Source: Akkermansiaceae bacterium
GTDB lineage: Bacteria; Verrucomicrobiota; Verrucomicrobiia; Verrucomicrobiales; DEV007
Direction of reading: 5' to 3'
Assembly: GCA_024233005.1 (NCBI GenBank)
Contig: JACKQE010000006.1
Coordinates: 124,001-188,000 of the forward strand
Length of the DNA stretch: 64,000 nucleotides
The notes below the pieces were generated by a model. It was not told where the DNA came from and did no database searches. It saw nothing but the letters and a program-made list of their open reading frames with translations. Both the position numbers and the translations under genes were made by a program. Positions 32,351 through 40,228 of this stretch are shown here, piece after piece; position 1 is the stretch's first letter, and each line of letters opens with the position of its first letter.

Positions 32351-35300
32351 ATGAATGTCTCCCCCTGGTATTTGCTGGCGACCTGCGGAGCGGTCCTGCT
32401 GTCTCCGACCCAGTCCAGGGGAACCGAATCCCCGCTGGCAGAGGCCCTCGGGGTGCGCCAGGGCATCGTCTGTCTCGTGGGCCTGCCAGAAGGAGGCGCC
32501 GCCGCCGTCCTGGACCTGGCCCGGACGACGGAACTGACCATCTATTTCCAATCGCCCGAGGCCGCCCAAGTCACCTCGCTGCGCCAGCTCGCGGCGGAGG
32601 CGGACCTGCTGGGGCGCCGTATTTTTGCGGAAACCGGTCCCGCCACGGAGCTTCACCTCGCCGACAATGTGGCCGACGCGCTGGTCGCGGGGCCCTCCCT
32701 CGGGGAGGCCCTGCCGGAGTCCGAGGCCCTGCGGGTCCTCCATCCCCGGGCGGTCGCCCATCTCAAGGGACGGGCCTCCGTCAAGGCCGTGCCTGCCGGC
32801 AGTGACGAATGGACGCACCCCTTCCACGGGCCCGACAACAATCCCCAATCGACCGACGCCACTGCGAAGGGCCGGCTCCGCACTCAGTTCATAGCCGATC
32901 CTAAATTCAGCCCCATGCCCGAGCAATCGGTCATCGCGGGAGGGCGCCTTTACAAAGCCCTCGGCCACATCGCCCACAAGGCCAACCAGAACGACATGCT
33001 GAACACCCTCCTCTGCATCAATGCCTGGAATGGCACCATCCTCTGGAGGCATCCCCTCCCCGAGGGATTCATGATCCACCGTAACACCATGATCGCCACC
33101 GAGGATGCGCTCTACATGGGCGATGCCGAGTCGTGCAAGATTTATGACGGCCTCTCCGGCGCCATCCGCGACGAAATCCAGGTCCCCGAGGGCCTTTCCG
33201 ACGGACCGGTCTGGAAATGGATGGGCCTGCGCGACGGGATTCTTTATGCCTTGGTGGGCAACCGCGAAGTCCAGGTGGAGACGCTCAAGTCCCAGCGCCG
33301 GGGGCTCGGCCACTGGCCCTGGGACGTCTGGAAAGGCCACGAATTCGCCGATCCCAACACCTCCTTTGGATTCGGACGGACCCTGCTCGCGATCGACACC
33401 AAAACCAAACTGCCAGTCTGGCATTACCGCGATGAGGCCTTCCTCGACGCTCGCGCCATCTGCATGAATGAGGACACCATCATTTGTTATGCGCCCGAGA
33501 AATTCCTCGCCGGGATCGACCGACTGACCGGCCGTCTCCTTTGGAAAAACACCGACGCTGATCTGCTGGGGGCCCTGGGGCCCAATGCTCGGGCGCAGCA
33601 CTACATCACCGGTTATGCCACCACGAGCTATCTGAAATGTGATGCGGAGCGAGTCTATTTTGCCGGACCACAGCGCGAGGTCATGGTGGTCGCTTCGGCC
33701 AGGGACGGCCACCTTCTCTGGACGCATCCCACCGGGAATCTTCAGCTTGTGCTCCGCCAGGATGGAGTCTATGCGGCAGGTCCGCAGAACACCAACGGGG
33801 CCCGGTTGGACTATGAAACCGGAGCGGTGCTCGGGGAGTTCCCCGCCCGGCGAGCCTGCACCCGGGCCACCGGCGGGGTCGACAGCATTTTTTTCCGAGC
33901 CAGCGGAGGCACGGTGCGCCTGATGACCGGCACCAACACCGCCCAGCACGTCGCACCGATGCGTCCTCCCTGCCAGGATGGAGTGTTGATTTCCAACGGT
34001 CAATTTTACTGGGGCCCCTGGATGTGCGGATGCCAGCTCTCACTGTATGGCAACATCGCCTGCGCCCCGGCCGACGAAGCCCCCCTGGAGGATGCGGCCA
34101 CGCTTTATCGCACGGCCCTGACAACCCACGGTGACAGGGGGCAGGTGGCACCCTTGGGGGCCGATCCGGATGACTGGCTGCGCTACCGGGGCGACGACCA
34201 GCGATCGGACAACACCCGACGTCCCCTTCCTGGAACAGCTGAGATGAAATGGAAAACTGTGACGGCAAAAAACGATCTCCCGACCGCTCCCGTCGCGGCG
34301 GGGGGACTGGTATTCGTGGGCGACCGCACCGGCCGCCTCCGGGCTTGGAATGCGGACACCGGTGAGCTGGTTTGGCAAACCCTGCTCTCCACCGCCATCT
34401 GGTATCCCCCGGCCATCAGTCAGGACCGTCTCTTTCTCGGAGCCGCAGATGGAAAAGTCCATGCCTTCGAGGCCAAGACTGGTCGGCCGCTCTGGAGTTT
34501 CCGCACCGGTCCCCGGGAGCGGTTGATCCCAGTCTTCGGGCGTCTGGTCTCCTCCTGGCCGGTTGCCGGAGGGGTTGCCGTTGCCGGAGACACCGTTTAC
34601 GCGGCCGCGGGGATCACCCACTACGATGGAACGTTTGTCGTGGCCCTGGATGCGGCGACCGGCAGACTGAAGGCCGCCAACACCTCCTCGGGCACCCTTT
34701 CCAGCGAAGTGGACAATGGCATTTCCCTGCAGGGCAATCTCAGCCTGCAGAATGGAGAACTGCAGTTCCTCGGCGGCGGGGTCTACGAGACGGCGCGCTA
34801 CGATCTGGAGACCCTGGCCTGCCGGAATGAGCCGGTCGTTCAGATCACTTCGTCCTACCGTACCGCCTTCTATCCCTACTACCCGGAATACGGCAAATAT
34901 CTCAGCCTCTCCCAGTCCTGCAGCGATGGCTGTGTCCTGACGCACGATGCGAACTATGAAGGTCTCTACTTCAACAACCTCGCCCTGGAGGAGCCGCGGA
35001 AGGGAGCCGCGCCGACACCGGTCAAAGATGCCGCGGGAGAATTCATCCGCCAGCAGCAGAACCGCCGCAACGCCCCCGCGGAGAAAGTCCCGCCGCGCTG
35101 GCAGGACCGGCAGGACCGCCGCTTCACCAGTTTCCTCTTTTCCAAGGCCAACGACCGGCTCCTTGCCGCCGGCCATCCCGACGGGAAGCCGGAAGAGGCT
35201 TTCCTTGTCATCCTTGATGCCAAGGATGGCCACGATCTCTGGCTGGAGAAGCTGCCCGTTCCCGCGGTGACCGGGGGCACCGCGATGGACCACGCGGGCC

Positions 35301-35359
35301 GCATCTTTGTCACGCTGGAAAACGGAGAACTGCGGTGCTACCGTGGCATCTCCCCATGA
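32351..35359 (+). CDS. Exported PQQ-type beta-propeller protein
   Basis: A 1002-residue exported protein. The signal peptide is MNVSPWYLLATCGAVLLSPT (then QSRG). Repeated blades of the PQQ/BamB type are visible, with Trp-containing turns such as AWNGTILWRHPLP, DRLTGRLLWKNTD, RLRAWNADTGELVWQTLLST and VHAFEAKTGRPLWSFRTGP. PVC genomes hold many such long propellers, with enzymatic (quinoprotein dehydrogenase) or binding roles; here no heme or clear PQQ/calcium active site was identified. The stop overlaps the ATG of the next hydrolase by four bases, so they are translationally coupled. Confidence 0.82.
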   Translation: MNVSPWYLLATCGAVLLSPTQSRGTESPLAEALGVRQGIVCLVGLPEGGAAAVLDLARTTELTIYFQSPEAAQVTSLRQLAAEADLLGRRIFAETGPATELHLADNVADALVAGPSLGEALPESEALRVLHPRAVAHLKGRASVKAVPAGSDEWTHPFHGPDNNPQSTDATAKGRLRTQFIADPKFSPMPEQSVIAGGRLYKALGHIAHKANQNDMLNTLLCINAWNGTILWRHPLPEGFMIHRNTMIATEDALYMGDAESCKIYDGLSGAIRDEIQVPEGLSDGPVWKWMGLRDGILYALVGNREVQVETLKSQRRGLGHWPWDVWKGHEFADPNTSFGFGRTLLAIDTKTKLPVWHYRDEAFLDARAICMNEDTIICYAPEKFLAGIDRLTGRLLWKNTDADLLGALGPNARAQHYITGYATTSYLKCDAERVYFAGPQREVMVVASARDGHLLWTHPTGNLQLVLRQDGVYAAGPQNTNGARLDYETGAVLGEFPARRACTRATGGVDSIFFRASGGTVRLMTGTNTAQHVAPMRPPCQDGVLISNGQFYWGPWMCGCQLSLYGNIACAPADEAPLEDAATLYRTALTTHGDRGQVAPLGADPDDWLRYRGDDQRSDNTRRPLPGTAEMKWKTVTAKNDLPTAPVAAGGLVFVGDRTGRLRAWNADTGELVWQTLLSTAIWYPPAISQDRLFLGAADGKVHAFEAKTGRPLWSFRTGPRERLIPVFGRLVSSWPVAGGVAVAGDTVYAAAGITHYDGTFVVALDAATGRLKAANTSSGTLSSEVDNGISLQGNLSLQNGELQFLGGGVYETARYDLETLACRNEPVVQITSSYRTAFYPYYPEYGKYLSLSQSCSDGCVLTHDANYEGLYFNNLALEEPRKGAAPTPVKDAAGEFIRQQQNRRNAPAEKVPPRWQDRQDRRFTSFLFSKANDRLLAAGHPDGKPEEAFLVILDAKDGHDLWLEKLPVPAVTGGTAMDHAGRIFVTLENGELRCYRGISP

Positions 35360-36282
35360 ATCTCCCCGATACCCGCACCCGCCTTTTCCCCGCCTTCTTC
35401 CTCGGGACCTTTCTGGCACTCACCGCAGCCGCACAGCAACCCCCCCCGGCTCAGGCCTCGGCAAAGCCAAAGGTCGGGGACTATGTGGCCTCCCGGATCC
35501 CGGGCCTCACCCCGACCCGCACGGTGGTGTACAAGCGGGTCGCGGACCATGATCTGGTGCTTCACATCTTCGAGCCCCCCGGGTTCCAAAAAGGTGACCG
35601 CCGCCCCTGCTTCCACATCATTCATGGCGGAGGCTGGCAGGGCATGGATCCCAGCCGGATGTTCCCGTTTGCCGCGGATTTCGCCCGGCTCCATGGCATG
35701 GTCGGGATCAGCGTGCAATACCGGCTCTACCAGCCCAAGACCGGGATCACGGTCTTCGACTGCGTCAAAGACGCCCGTTCCTCAGTGCGTTATGTGCGTT
35801 CCCACGCCTCGGAACTCGGCATTGATCCAGACAAAATCGTCGTCAGTGGGGGGTCCGCGGGAGGACATCTCGCGGCGGCCACGGCCCTTTTCGACGGCGT
35901 GGACGAGTCCGGCGAGGACATTCGGATTTCCTGCCGGCCCGACGCGCTGGTGCTGCTCTTCCCGGTGATCGACACTTCGGCGGAAGGGTATGGTCAGGCC
36001 AAGATCGGAGATCGCTGGCGTGAACTTTCCCCCGTGCACCACGTTCGTTCCGGTCTGCCCCCCACCATCACCTTCCACGGGACCGGAGACACGACCACGC
36101 CCTTCGCCGGAGCCAAGGCATTCCAAGAGGCCATGGAAAAAGCCGGCAACCGTTCCGAACTGGTCCCTTATGAAGGGGGCACCCATGGCTACCTGATGAG
36201 GGAGGAAAGCCTCTATCAGGACACCATCACCCGGGCGGCGGCCTTTCTCAGCACCTGCGGCATCCTCAAAGCCACTCCCTGA
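35356..36282 (+). CDS. Exported alpha/beta hydrolase (esterase)
   Basis: A 308-residue esterase from the ATG at 35356, chosen because it overlaps the upstream stop (ATGA) and opens a signal peptide (MNLPDTRTRLFPAFFLGTFL through ALTAAAQ). Catalytic features: the HGGGW oxyanion motif in IIHGGGWQGMD, nucleophile Ser in VVSGGSAGGHLAAA, Asp in HGTGDTTTPF and His in EGGTHGYL. This is the BD-FAE/acetyl-esterase-like arrangement of exported carbohydrate esterases. Coupling to the beta-propeller gene suggests they serve one extracytoplasmic process. Confidence 0.88.
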   Translation: MNLPDTRTRLFPAFFLGTFLALTAAAQQPPPAQASAKPKVGDYVASRIPGLTPTRTVVYKRVADHDLVLHIFEPPGFQKGDRRPCFHIIHGGGWQGMDPSRMFPFAADFARLHGMVGISVQYRLYQPKTGITVFDCVKDARSSVRYVRSHASELGIDPDKIVVSGGSAGGHLAAATALFDGVDESGEDIRISCRPDALVLLFPVIDTSAEGYGQAKIGDRWRELSPVHHVRSGLPPTITFHGTGDTTTPFAGAKAFQEAMEKAGNRSELVPYEGGTHGYLMREESLYQDTITRAAAFLSTCGILKATP

Positions 36283-36361
36283 TCCACGTCTTTCCCCGAC
36301 TGGAGGCGACCTGCCATCTCGCGCCTTGGCAAGCCTTCCCCACTGTGGTGTAATGTTCCCC

Positions 36362-37735
36362 ATGAAATTTCCATCTTTCGTGTGCCTTGTGGCGCTCTTT
36401 TCCGGAGCGCTTTGCCCGTCGAACCTGGGGGCCCAAACGGCACCGGCTCCCGCAGTTTGGGCGCTGCGTTGCGGAGGTGAAGGCAACGACAAGATCAGGG
36501 GCATTTCCGCCGCTCCCGATGGTGGGGTTTTCGTAACCGGCGAACTCTCCGGTACGGCGGATTTTGGAAGCCACTCGCTGGTATCGGCGGGCAATCTGGA
36601 TTTCGTCGTCGCCAAAATCGGTGCCGATGGCAAGGTCCTCTGGGCCAGCCGGGCCGGCGGCGACGCCATCGATCGCGGCTACGGAGTCTCCCCGGCGCCG
36701 GACGGCGGCTGCTATGTCACCGGGCATTTCCAGAGCGCCACGATCCAGTTCGGTGACACGTTGCTGACCAACAGCGGGGATTATGACTGGTTCATCGCCC
36801 GCTACGACGCCAAAGGGGCCTGCCTCTGGGCCCGTAGCGCCGGGGGCATGGCTTATGATTACGGGCATGGCATGGCGACGGATGCGGATGGGAACGCGGT
36901 GGTCGCGGGCTCCTTTGCCGGCAGCGGAACCATCGGGGGGGAAACGATCGGAGAAACCGCCGGGCGCAGCGCCATCCTCGCCAAATATTCACCCGATGGA
37001 AACCTCCTCTGGGCCCGTGCCTCCGGAGGCACCGGCAGCAACAGCGGAAACAATGTCTGCGTGAATCCCCAAACCGGGGACATTCACCTCTGCGGCCATG
37101 TCCAGGGACAAACGAGCTTTGGGGAAATCAAATTGGAGCGCTGCCAGGTCCAGGAGCCGTTCGTCGCCACGTTTGACGGTTCGGGCAAGGTCAAATGGGT
37201 CCGACTGCTGGGCGGGGCCTGCGCCGGACTGGCAACCGGGGTCGCGGCCGACGAGCAAGGTCAGATCTATCTCTCCGGAATGGGCAAAGGCACATTCCGA
37301 GCCGGGAAAGACGAGGAGACCAGCCGGGGAGACTACGACTTTTTTGCCGCCGCCTTCTCGTCCTCCGGCAAAGCACTTTGGGTCCACACCGGGGGCGGTG
37401 CCGGCGTGGATTACGGGCTCGGCATCGCCTCCCGTCCGGGAGGCGGCTGCGCGCTGACCGGAGAAATCGCGCAGCAAAGCGAATTCGCGGGACACCCCCT
37501 GGCCGCGATCGGTGAGCGGGATGCCATTGTGATCTCACTGCAGCCCGATGGCAAGATCGCCACCGCGAGCGTGCTCGGAGGGAAGGATCACGATCTGAGT
37601 TACGCGATCACCTCGATCAGCGATGGCACTCTGGTCATTGCTGGCGCCTTCCGCAACACAACGACTTTTGGAAACACCACCCTGACCACTTCGGGCAAAG
37701 GCAATGACATCTTCATCGCCAAAGTGAAGCCTTGA
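36362..37735 (+). CDS. Exported SBBP-type beta-propeller protein
   Basis: A 457-residue protein from the ATG at 36362, with signal peptide MKFPSFVCLVALFSGALCPS (then NLGAQ). It is built of about nine repeats of roughly 48 residues, each with a GG..D...G.......G..VTG.F pattern, for example AAPDGGVFVTGELSGTADFG, DGGCYVTGHFQSATIQFGD and GGGCALTGEIAQQSEFAGH. This is the seven-to-nine-bladed SBBP (beta-propeller) class common on PVC cell surfaces; ligands are unknown. It ends 45 bp before the purC leader element and is probably transcribed separately. Confidence 0.82.
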   Translation: MKFPSFVCLVALFSGALCPSNLGAQTAPAPAVWALRCGGEGNDKIRGISAAPDGGVFVTGELSGTADFGSHSLVSAGNLDFVVAKIGADGKVLWASRAGGDAIDRGYGVSPAPDGGCYVTGHFQSATIQFGDTLLTNSGDYDWFIARYDAKGACLWARSAGGMAYDYGHGMATDADGNAVVAGSFAGSGTIGGETIGETAGRSAILAKYSPDGNLLWARASGGTGSNSGNNVCVNPQTGDIHLCGHVQGQTSFGEIKLERCQVQEPFVATFDGSGKVKWVRLLGGACAGLATGVAADEQGQIYLSGMGKGTFRAGKDEETSRGDYDFFAAAFSSSGKALWVHTGGGAGVDYGLGIASRPGGGCALTGEIAQQSEFAGHPLAAIGERDAIVISLQPDGKIATASVLGGKDHDLSYAITSISDGTLVIAGAFRNTTTFGNTTLTTSGKGNDIFIAKVKP

Positions 37736-37780
37736 GCAACAGGGTCCCGGTGGTTCCCGGGAGCAATTCCCCAAATTTCT

Positions 37781-37850
37781 CCGTGACAAACCGGCAGGCT
37801 GCGCTTTTTTCGCAGGTAGGTTTCAAGCAACCCATCTATCCTGCCCCGCT
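37781..37850 (+). promoter_or_regulatory. Candidate structured RNA leader of purC-like gene
   Basis: Begins CCGTGACAAACCGGCAGGCT. The first 40 bases match the purL leader (40142-40181) at 37 positions, and the distance to the start codon differs by only one base (86 against 87). It can pair GGCAGG (37793-37798) with CCTGCC (37840-37845), enclosing a hairpin AGGT-a-GGTT / AACC-c-ATCT (37814-37822 with 37829-37837). In the hairpin, T17-A34 here is G-C in the purL copy and G16-T35 is G-C there, while one mismatch is kept at the same position. This supports an RNA element rather than coding sequence. It does not match the ZTP, PRPP/ykkC or purine riboswitch patterns I remember. Confidence 0.6.
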
Positions 37851-37866
37851 TGGCACCTCCGACCTG

Positions 37867-39168
37867 ATGAGCGAGTTTCCCCGGATTCCCCCCGCCACTC
37901 TCACCAACCCTTTTTACGCCGGCTCGGTGCAGCAGCTCCATGCGGTGCCCGGCGACGATTCCGTGATGGTCATGCGCACGACCAATGCGGGCTCGGTGTT
38001 CGATGTGGGCGCGATCTTTGAAATCCCCGGCAATGACCTCGCCCGGGCCATCTTCCGCCACGTGCTTTACACCAAGCTGGGACAGCCGGAGGTCTGGCAA
38101 CGCGTCGCTGGGGCGATCCGGGCGGACACCGGACTCGCGGATACCTACCGCGAGGCTCTGCTGGCCGGCGTGATGGACGATCTCACGACCCGCGGCGCCC
38201 GCACCCACCATGTGGGCATGCTCGATGGGGAGACCGGGGAGCTCTGCCGCGAAGGTCTGCCGGCCACTCCAAGCACCTGCAACGTGGTGCGCCGCTACCG
38301 GATCGAGAAACCGGTCCGACTCGACTTCCTCGGCGCCCACCTCTACGACTATTCAGCCTTCCCCCATCTTGATGGCAATGTGGTGCCGCTGGAGGTGATC
38401 GTGCGCTTTGGCATCACGAGCGGCTCCTCGGTTTACCGCAAATACCTCGCGATGAATGAGTCCGCCCGCAAGGGCTTCGAGCGGGAACTCGGCGTTTCGC
38501 GCCCCTTGGAGGCTTGGAACATGCTGGAGCGTCCCATCATCGACTTCACCAGCAAATACGAACCCGAAGACCGCATGGTGAGCAAGCAGGAAGCCGGCGT
38601 CATGAGCGGCCTGGTCGGCGCCCAGTTCCGCCGGATCGGACAGCTCGCGGTGCTGGGAGGCTGGGTGGTGCGCCACCTGCTCGAGGAAATCGGGTTGCTG
38701 CTGTGGGATTTGAAATGGGAATTTGCCCACGACGGCGACGACTTGGTCTATGTGGACACGATCGACACCGATTCCATCCGGGCGACCAGTTTCATCGACC
38801 GAAATGGCGAGCGGTTCATCATTCATTACAACAAGCAGTCAATGCGGGATTATTTCCGTCTCCTTCACGGCGACTGGCTGGCGGGGATCGACGACGCCAA
38901 AGCCCGGGCCAAAACCGAAGGGGTGGCTTTCACCGAATTGCTCAAGGCGGGGCAGACGGCCGGCACCTATCCGGGCACCCCGCAAGTCAGCGCCGAATTC
39001 ATCGCCCTCCAGGTCCGCAAGATGAACCTCGTCAGTGCCCACATGCTGGGACAGGCCGAGCCGGAAGCAACGCGCTCCGCCCTGATCGAAGCCGGACTGG
39101 CGGAGGTGGAATTCTACGCCGCCGCCGGCAAACTGGATGATTTCCGCAAACTCAACGGTATTTCCTGA
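37867..39168 (+). CDS. purC: SAICAR synthetase-like protein (phosphoribosylaminoimidazole-succinocarboxamide synthase)
   Basis: Predicted to join aspartate to CAIR in purine synthesis, using ATP. The 433-residue product from the ATG at 37867 is longer than short bacterial PurC but has its landmarks: MVMRTTNAGSVFDVGAIFEI (the N-terminal nucleotide loop), VVPLEVIVRFGITSGSSVYR, PIIDFTSKYEPEDRMVS and LLLWDLKWEFAHDGDDLVYV with DTIDTDSIR at the active site. The start is fixed by the leader element, which keeps the same distance to ATG as in purL, and not by the longer open frame to 37732. Location at the head of purS/purL/purQ/purM/purF supports the role. Confidence 0.82.
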   Translation: MSEFPRIPPATLTNPFYAGSVQQLHAVPGDDSVMVMRTTNAGSVFDVGAIFEIPGNDLARAIFRHVLYTKLGQPEVWQRVAGAIRADTGLADTYREALLAGVMDDLTTRGARTHHVGMLDGETGELCREGLPATPSTCNVVRRYRIEKPVRLDFLGAHLYDYSAFPHLDGNVVPLEVIVRFGITSGSSVYRKYLAMNESARKGFERELGVSRPLEAWNMLERPIIDFTSKYEPEDRMVSKQEAGVMSGLVGAQFRRIGQLAVLGGWVVRHLLEEIGLLLWDLKWEFAHDGDDLVYVDTIDTDSIRATSFIDRNGERFIIHYNKQSMRDYFRLLHGDWLAGIDDAKARAKTEGVAFTELLKAGQTAGTYPGTPQVSAEFIALQVRKMNLVSAHMLGQAEPEATRSALIEAGLAEVEFYAAAGKLDDFRKLNGIS

Positions 39169-39617
39169 TGCCCAACGCCACTTACGAAATCACCGACCGA
39201 TTCCAAGAGGCGGGACCCGCCGACCGGCTGCTCTATGCCCCTCTGGCCGGCCACCTCACCTGCCGCCAGACCAGGTTGTATCATTTCGGTTTCGAAGGAG
39301 ATCCTGACGCGGTCGAAACCTTTGTGCGCCGCACCCTCCTGGACGGAATCAGCCAGGAACTCCACCATGGCGAGGAACCGGCTCTGACCGGGTTTCGTTT
39401 TCTGATCGATTACGGGATGAAAACCCAGGCCTTGGACCTGGAAAAGGAAACCATCAAAGCCTGCCACGCCGGTCTCGGCGATGCCGGATTTTCCCTGACC
39501 CAGCTCACCCTGCGGACGCGGGTTTACGTCTTCGGCGAAGGCGCCGCCGACCCCGCGGTCTTTGTCCGGGACATTTGCAACCCGGCGATCCACAGCTGGT
39601 CGGTGGTGGCGGCCTGA
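39168..39617 (+). CDS. PurS-like protein (FGAM synthase small subunit candidate)
   Basis: A 149-residue protein that starts on the last base of the purC stop (TGATG). PurS is the small subunit that bridges PurL and PurQ in the FGAM synthase of bacteria with a short PurL. The C-terminal half fits its fold: LDLEKETIKACHAGLGDAGF, then LRTRVYVFGE and a final VRDICNPAIHSWSVV, comparable to the typical 'NPVIE' ending. At 149 residues it is nearly twice the usual PurS (about 80) and could be a duplicated or extended version. The assignment rests on position and this weak pattern, so it is tentative. Confidence 0.55.
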   Translation: MPNATYEITDRFQEAGPADRLLYAPLAGHLTCRQTRLYHFGFEGDPDAVETFVRRTLLDGISQELHHGEEPALTGFRFLIDYGMKTQALDLEKETIKACHAGLGDAGFSLTQLTLRTRVYVFGEGAADPAVFVRDICNPAIHSWSVVAA

Positions 39618-39749
39618 GTGGTTCCGGTAGGGTTGGGTGCTACTTCCTGTCCCGACCTGATCTGTCGGCGAGGCAACCGGAATTGTTAATGTACTCGACA
39701 GGGGAAGGGCCAATCCTTTAGAGAGGTGTCAGGTCCGATCGATCATGTC

Positions 39750-40076
39750 ATGAATCCACCACCTCTGCCTGCCCCGAAGCCCCCCCTGCAGCAACCGTCT
39801 TCGACCTTGAGCGACGACTTGGGGATGAGACTCCTCCTCCCCGTGGGTCGCTCGGGATGGGCCATCGCGGCCGGTTATCTGGGGCTTTTCAGCTTGCTGG
39901 TGATTCCTGCCCCCCTCAGTCTCCTTATTTCTCTGGTCGCGCTGGTTGACATCCAGAGAAGCCGAAAGACCGCTCACCCCAAATATGGCCTGGGTCGGTC
40001 CATTTTCGGCCTTATTATGGGGATCTTGGGAACCCTGATCCTCATCTTGGCAGCCGTTTTGTCGATGCTAGACTGA
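39750..40076 (+). CDS. Small DUF4190-like membrane protein
   Basis: A 108-residue protein from the ATG at 39750: a Pro-rich cytoplasmic head (MNPPPLPAPKPPLQQPSSTL), two hydrophobic helices (GWAIAAGYLGLFSLLVIPAP with LSLLISLVALVDIQ and FGLIMGILGTLILILAAVL) and the G-RSI-G linker of DUF4190 proteins. It lies within the purine cluster, with 132 bp before and its own purL leader after, so it may be an insertion into the operon. No purine-related role is known for this family. Confidence 0.75.
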   Translation: MNPPPLPAPKPPLQQPSSTLSDDLGMRLLLPVGRSGWAIAAGYLGLFSLLVIPAPLSLLISLVALVDIQRSRKTAHPKYGLGRSIFGLIMGILGTLILILAAVLSMLD

Positions 40077-40141
40077 CATTGCGGTTCTGCCGCCTTCAGG
40101 GGCGCCAATTCCTGTTCCTCATCCCTTTTCTCAAACTTTCC

Positions 40142-40212
40142 CCGTGACAAACGGGCAGGCTGCGCTTTTTTCGGAGGGAGGTCTTGGACAAACCACCCCA
40201 GCCTGCCCCGTC
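40142..40212 (+). promoter_or_regulatory. Candidate structured RNA leader of purL
   Basis: Second copy of the purC leader: begins CCGTGACAAACGGGCAGGCT and matches it at 37 of the first 40 bases. The outer stem is extended to ten pairs here, GGGCAGGCTG (40153-40162) with CAGCCTGCCC (40199-40208). The inner hairpin is GGG-a-GGT / ACC-a-CCC (40176-40182 with 40192-40198). The loop differs in sequence (CTTGGACAA against TCAAGC), while the flanking CGCTTTTTTCG is unchanged. It occurs only before purC and purL in this window. Confidence 0.6.
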
Positions 40213-40228
40213 CAGCACCTCGCGACTG

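Noticed and set aside
32258..34003. Long minus-strand open frame (581 codons) opposite the PQQ propeller gene
   Set aside because: It mirrors the codon structure of the plus-strand propeller, has no recognisable domain and is typical of antisense frames in GC-rich coding DNA.
37781..37865. PurC N-terminal extension to 37732
   Set aside because: The stretch matches the non-coding purL leader, where a one-base length difference destroys the frame, so it is not conserved as protein.
37781..40212. ZTP, PRPP (ykkC) or purine riboswitch
   Set aside because: The conserved bases of these classes could not be found in either leader; only a new motif is proposed.
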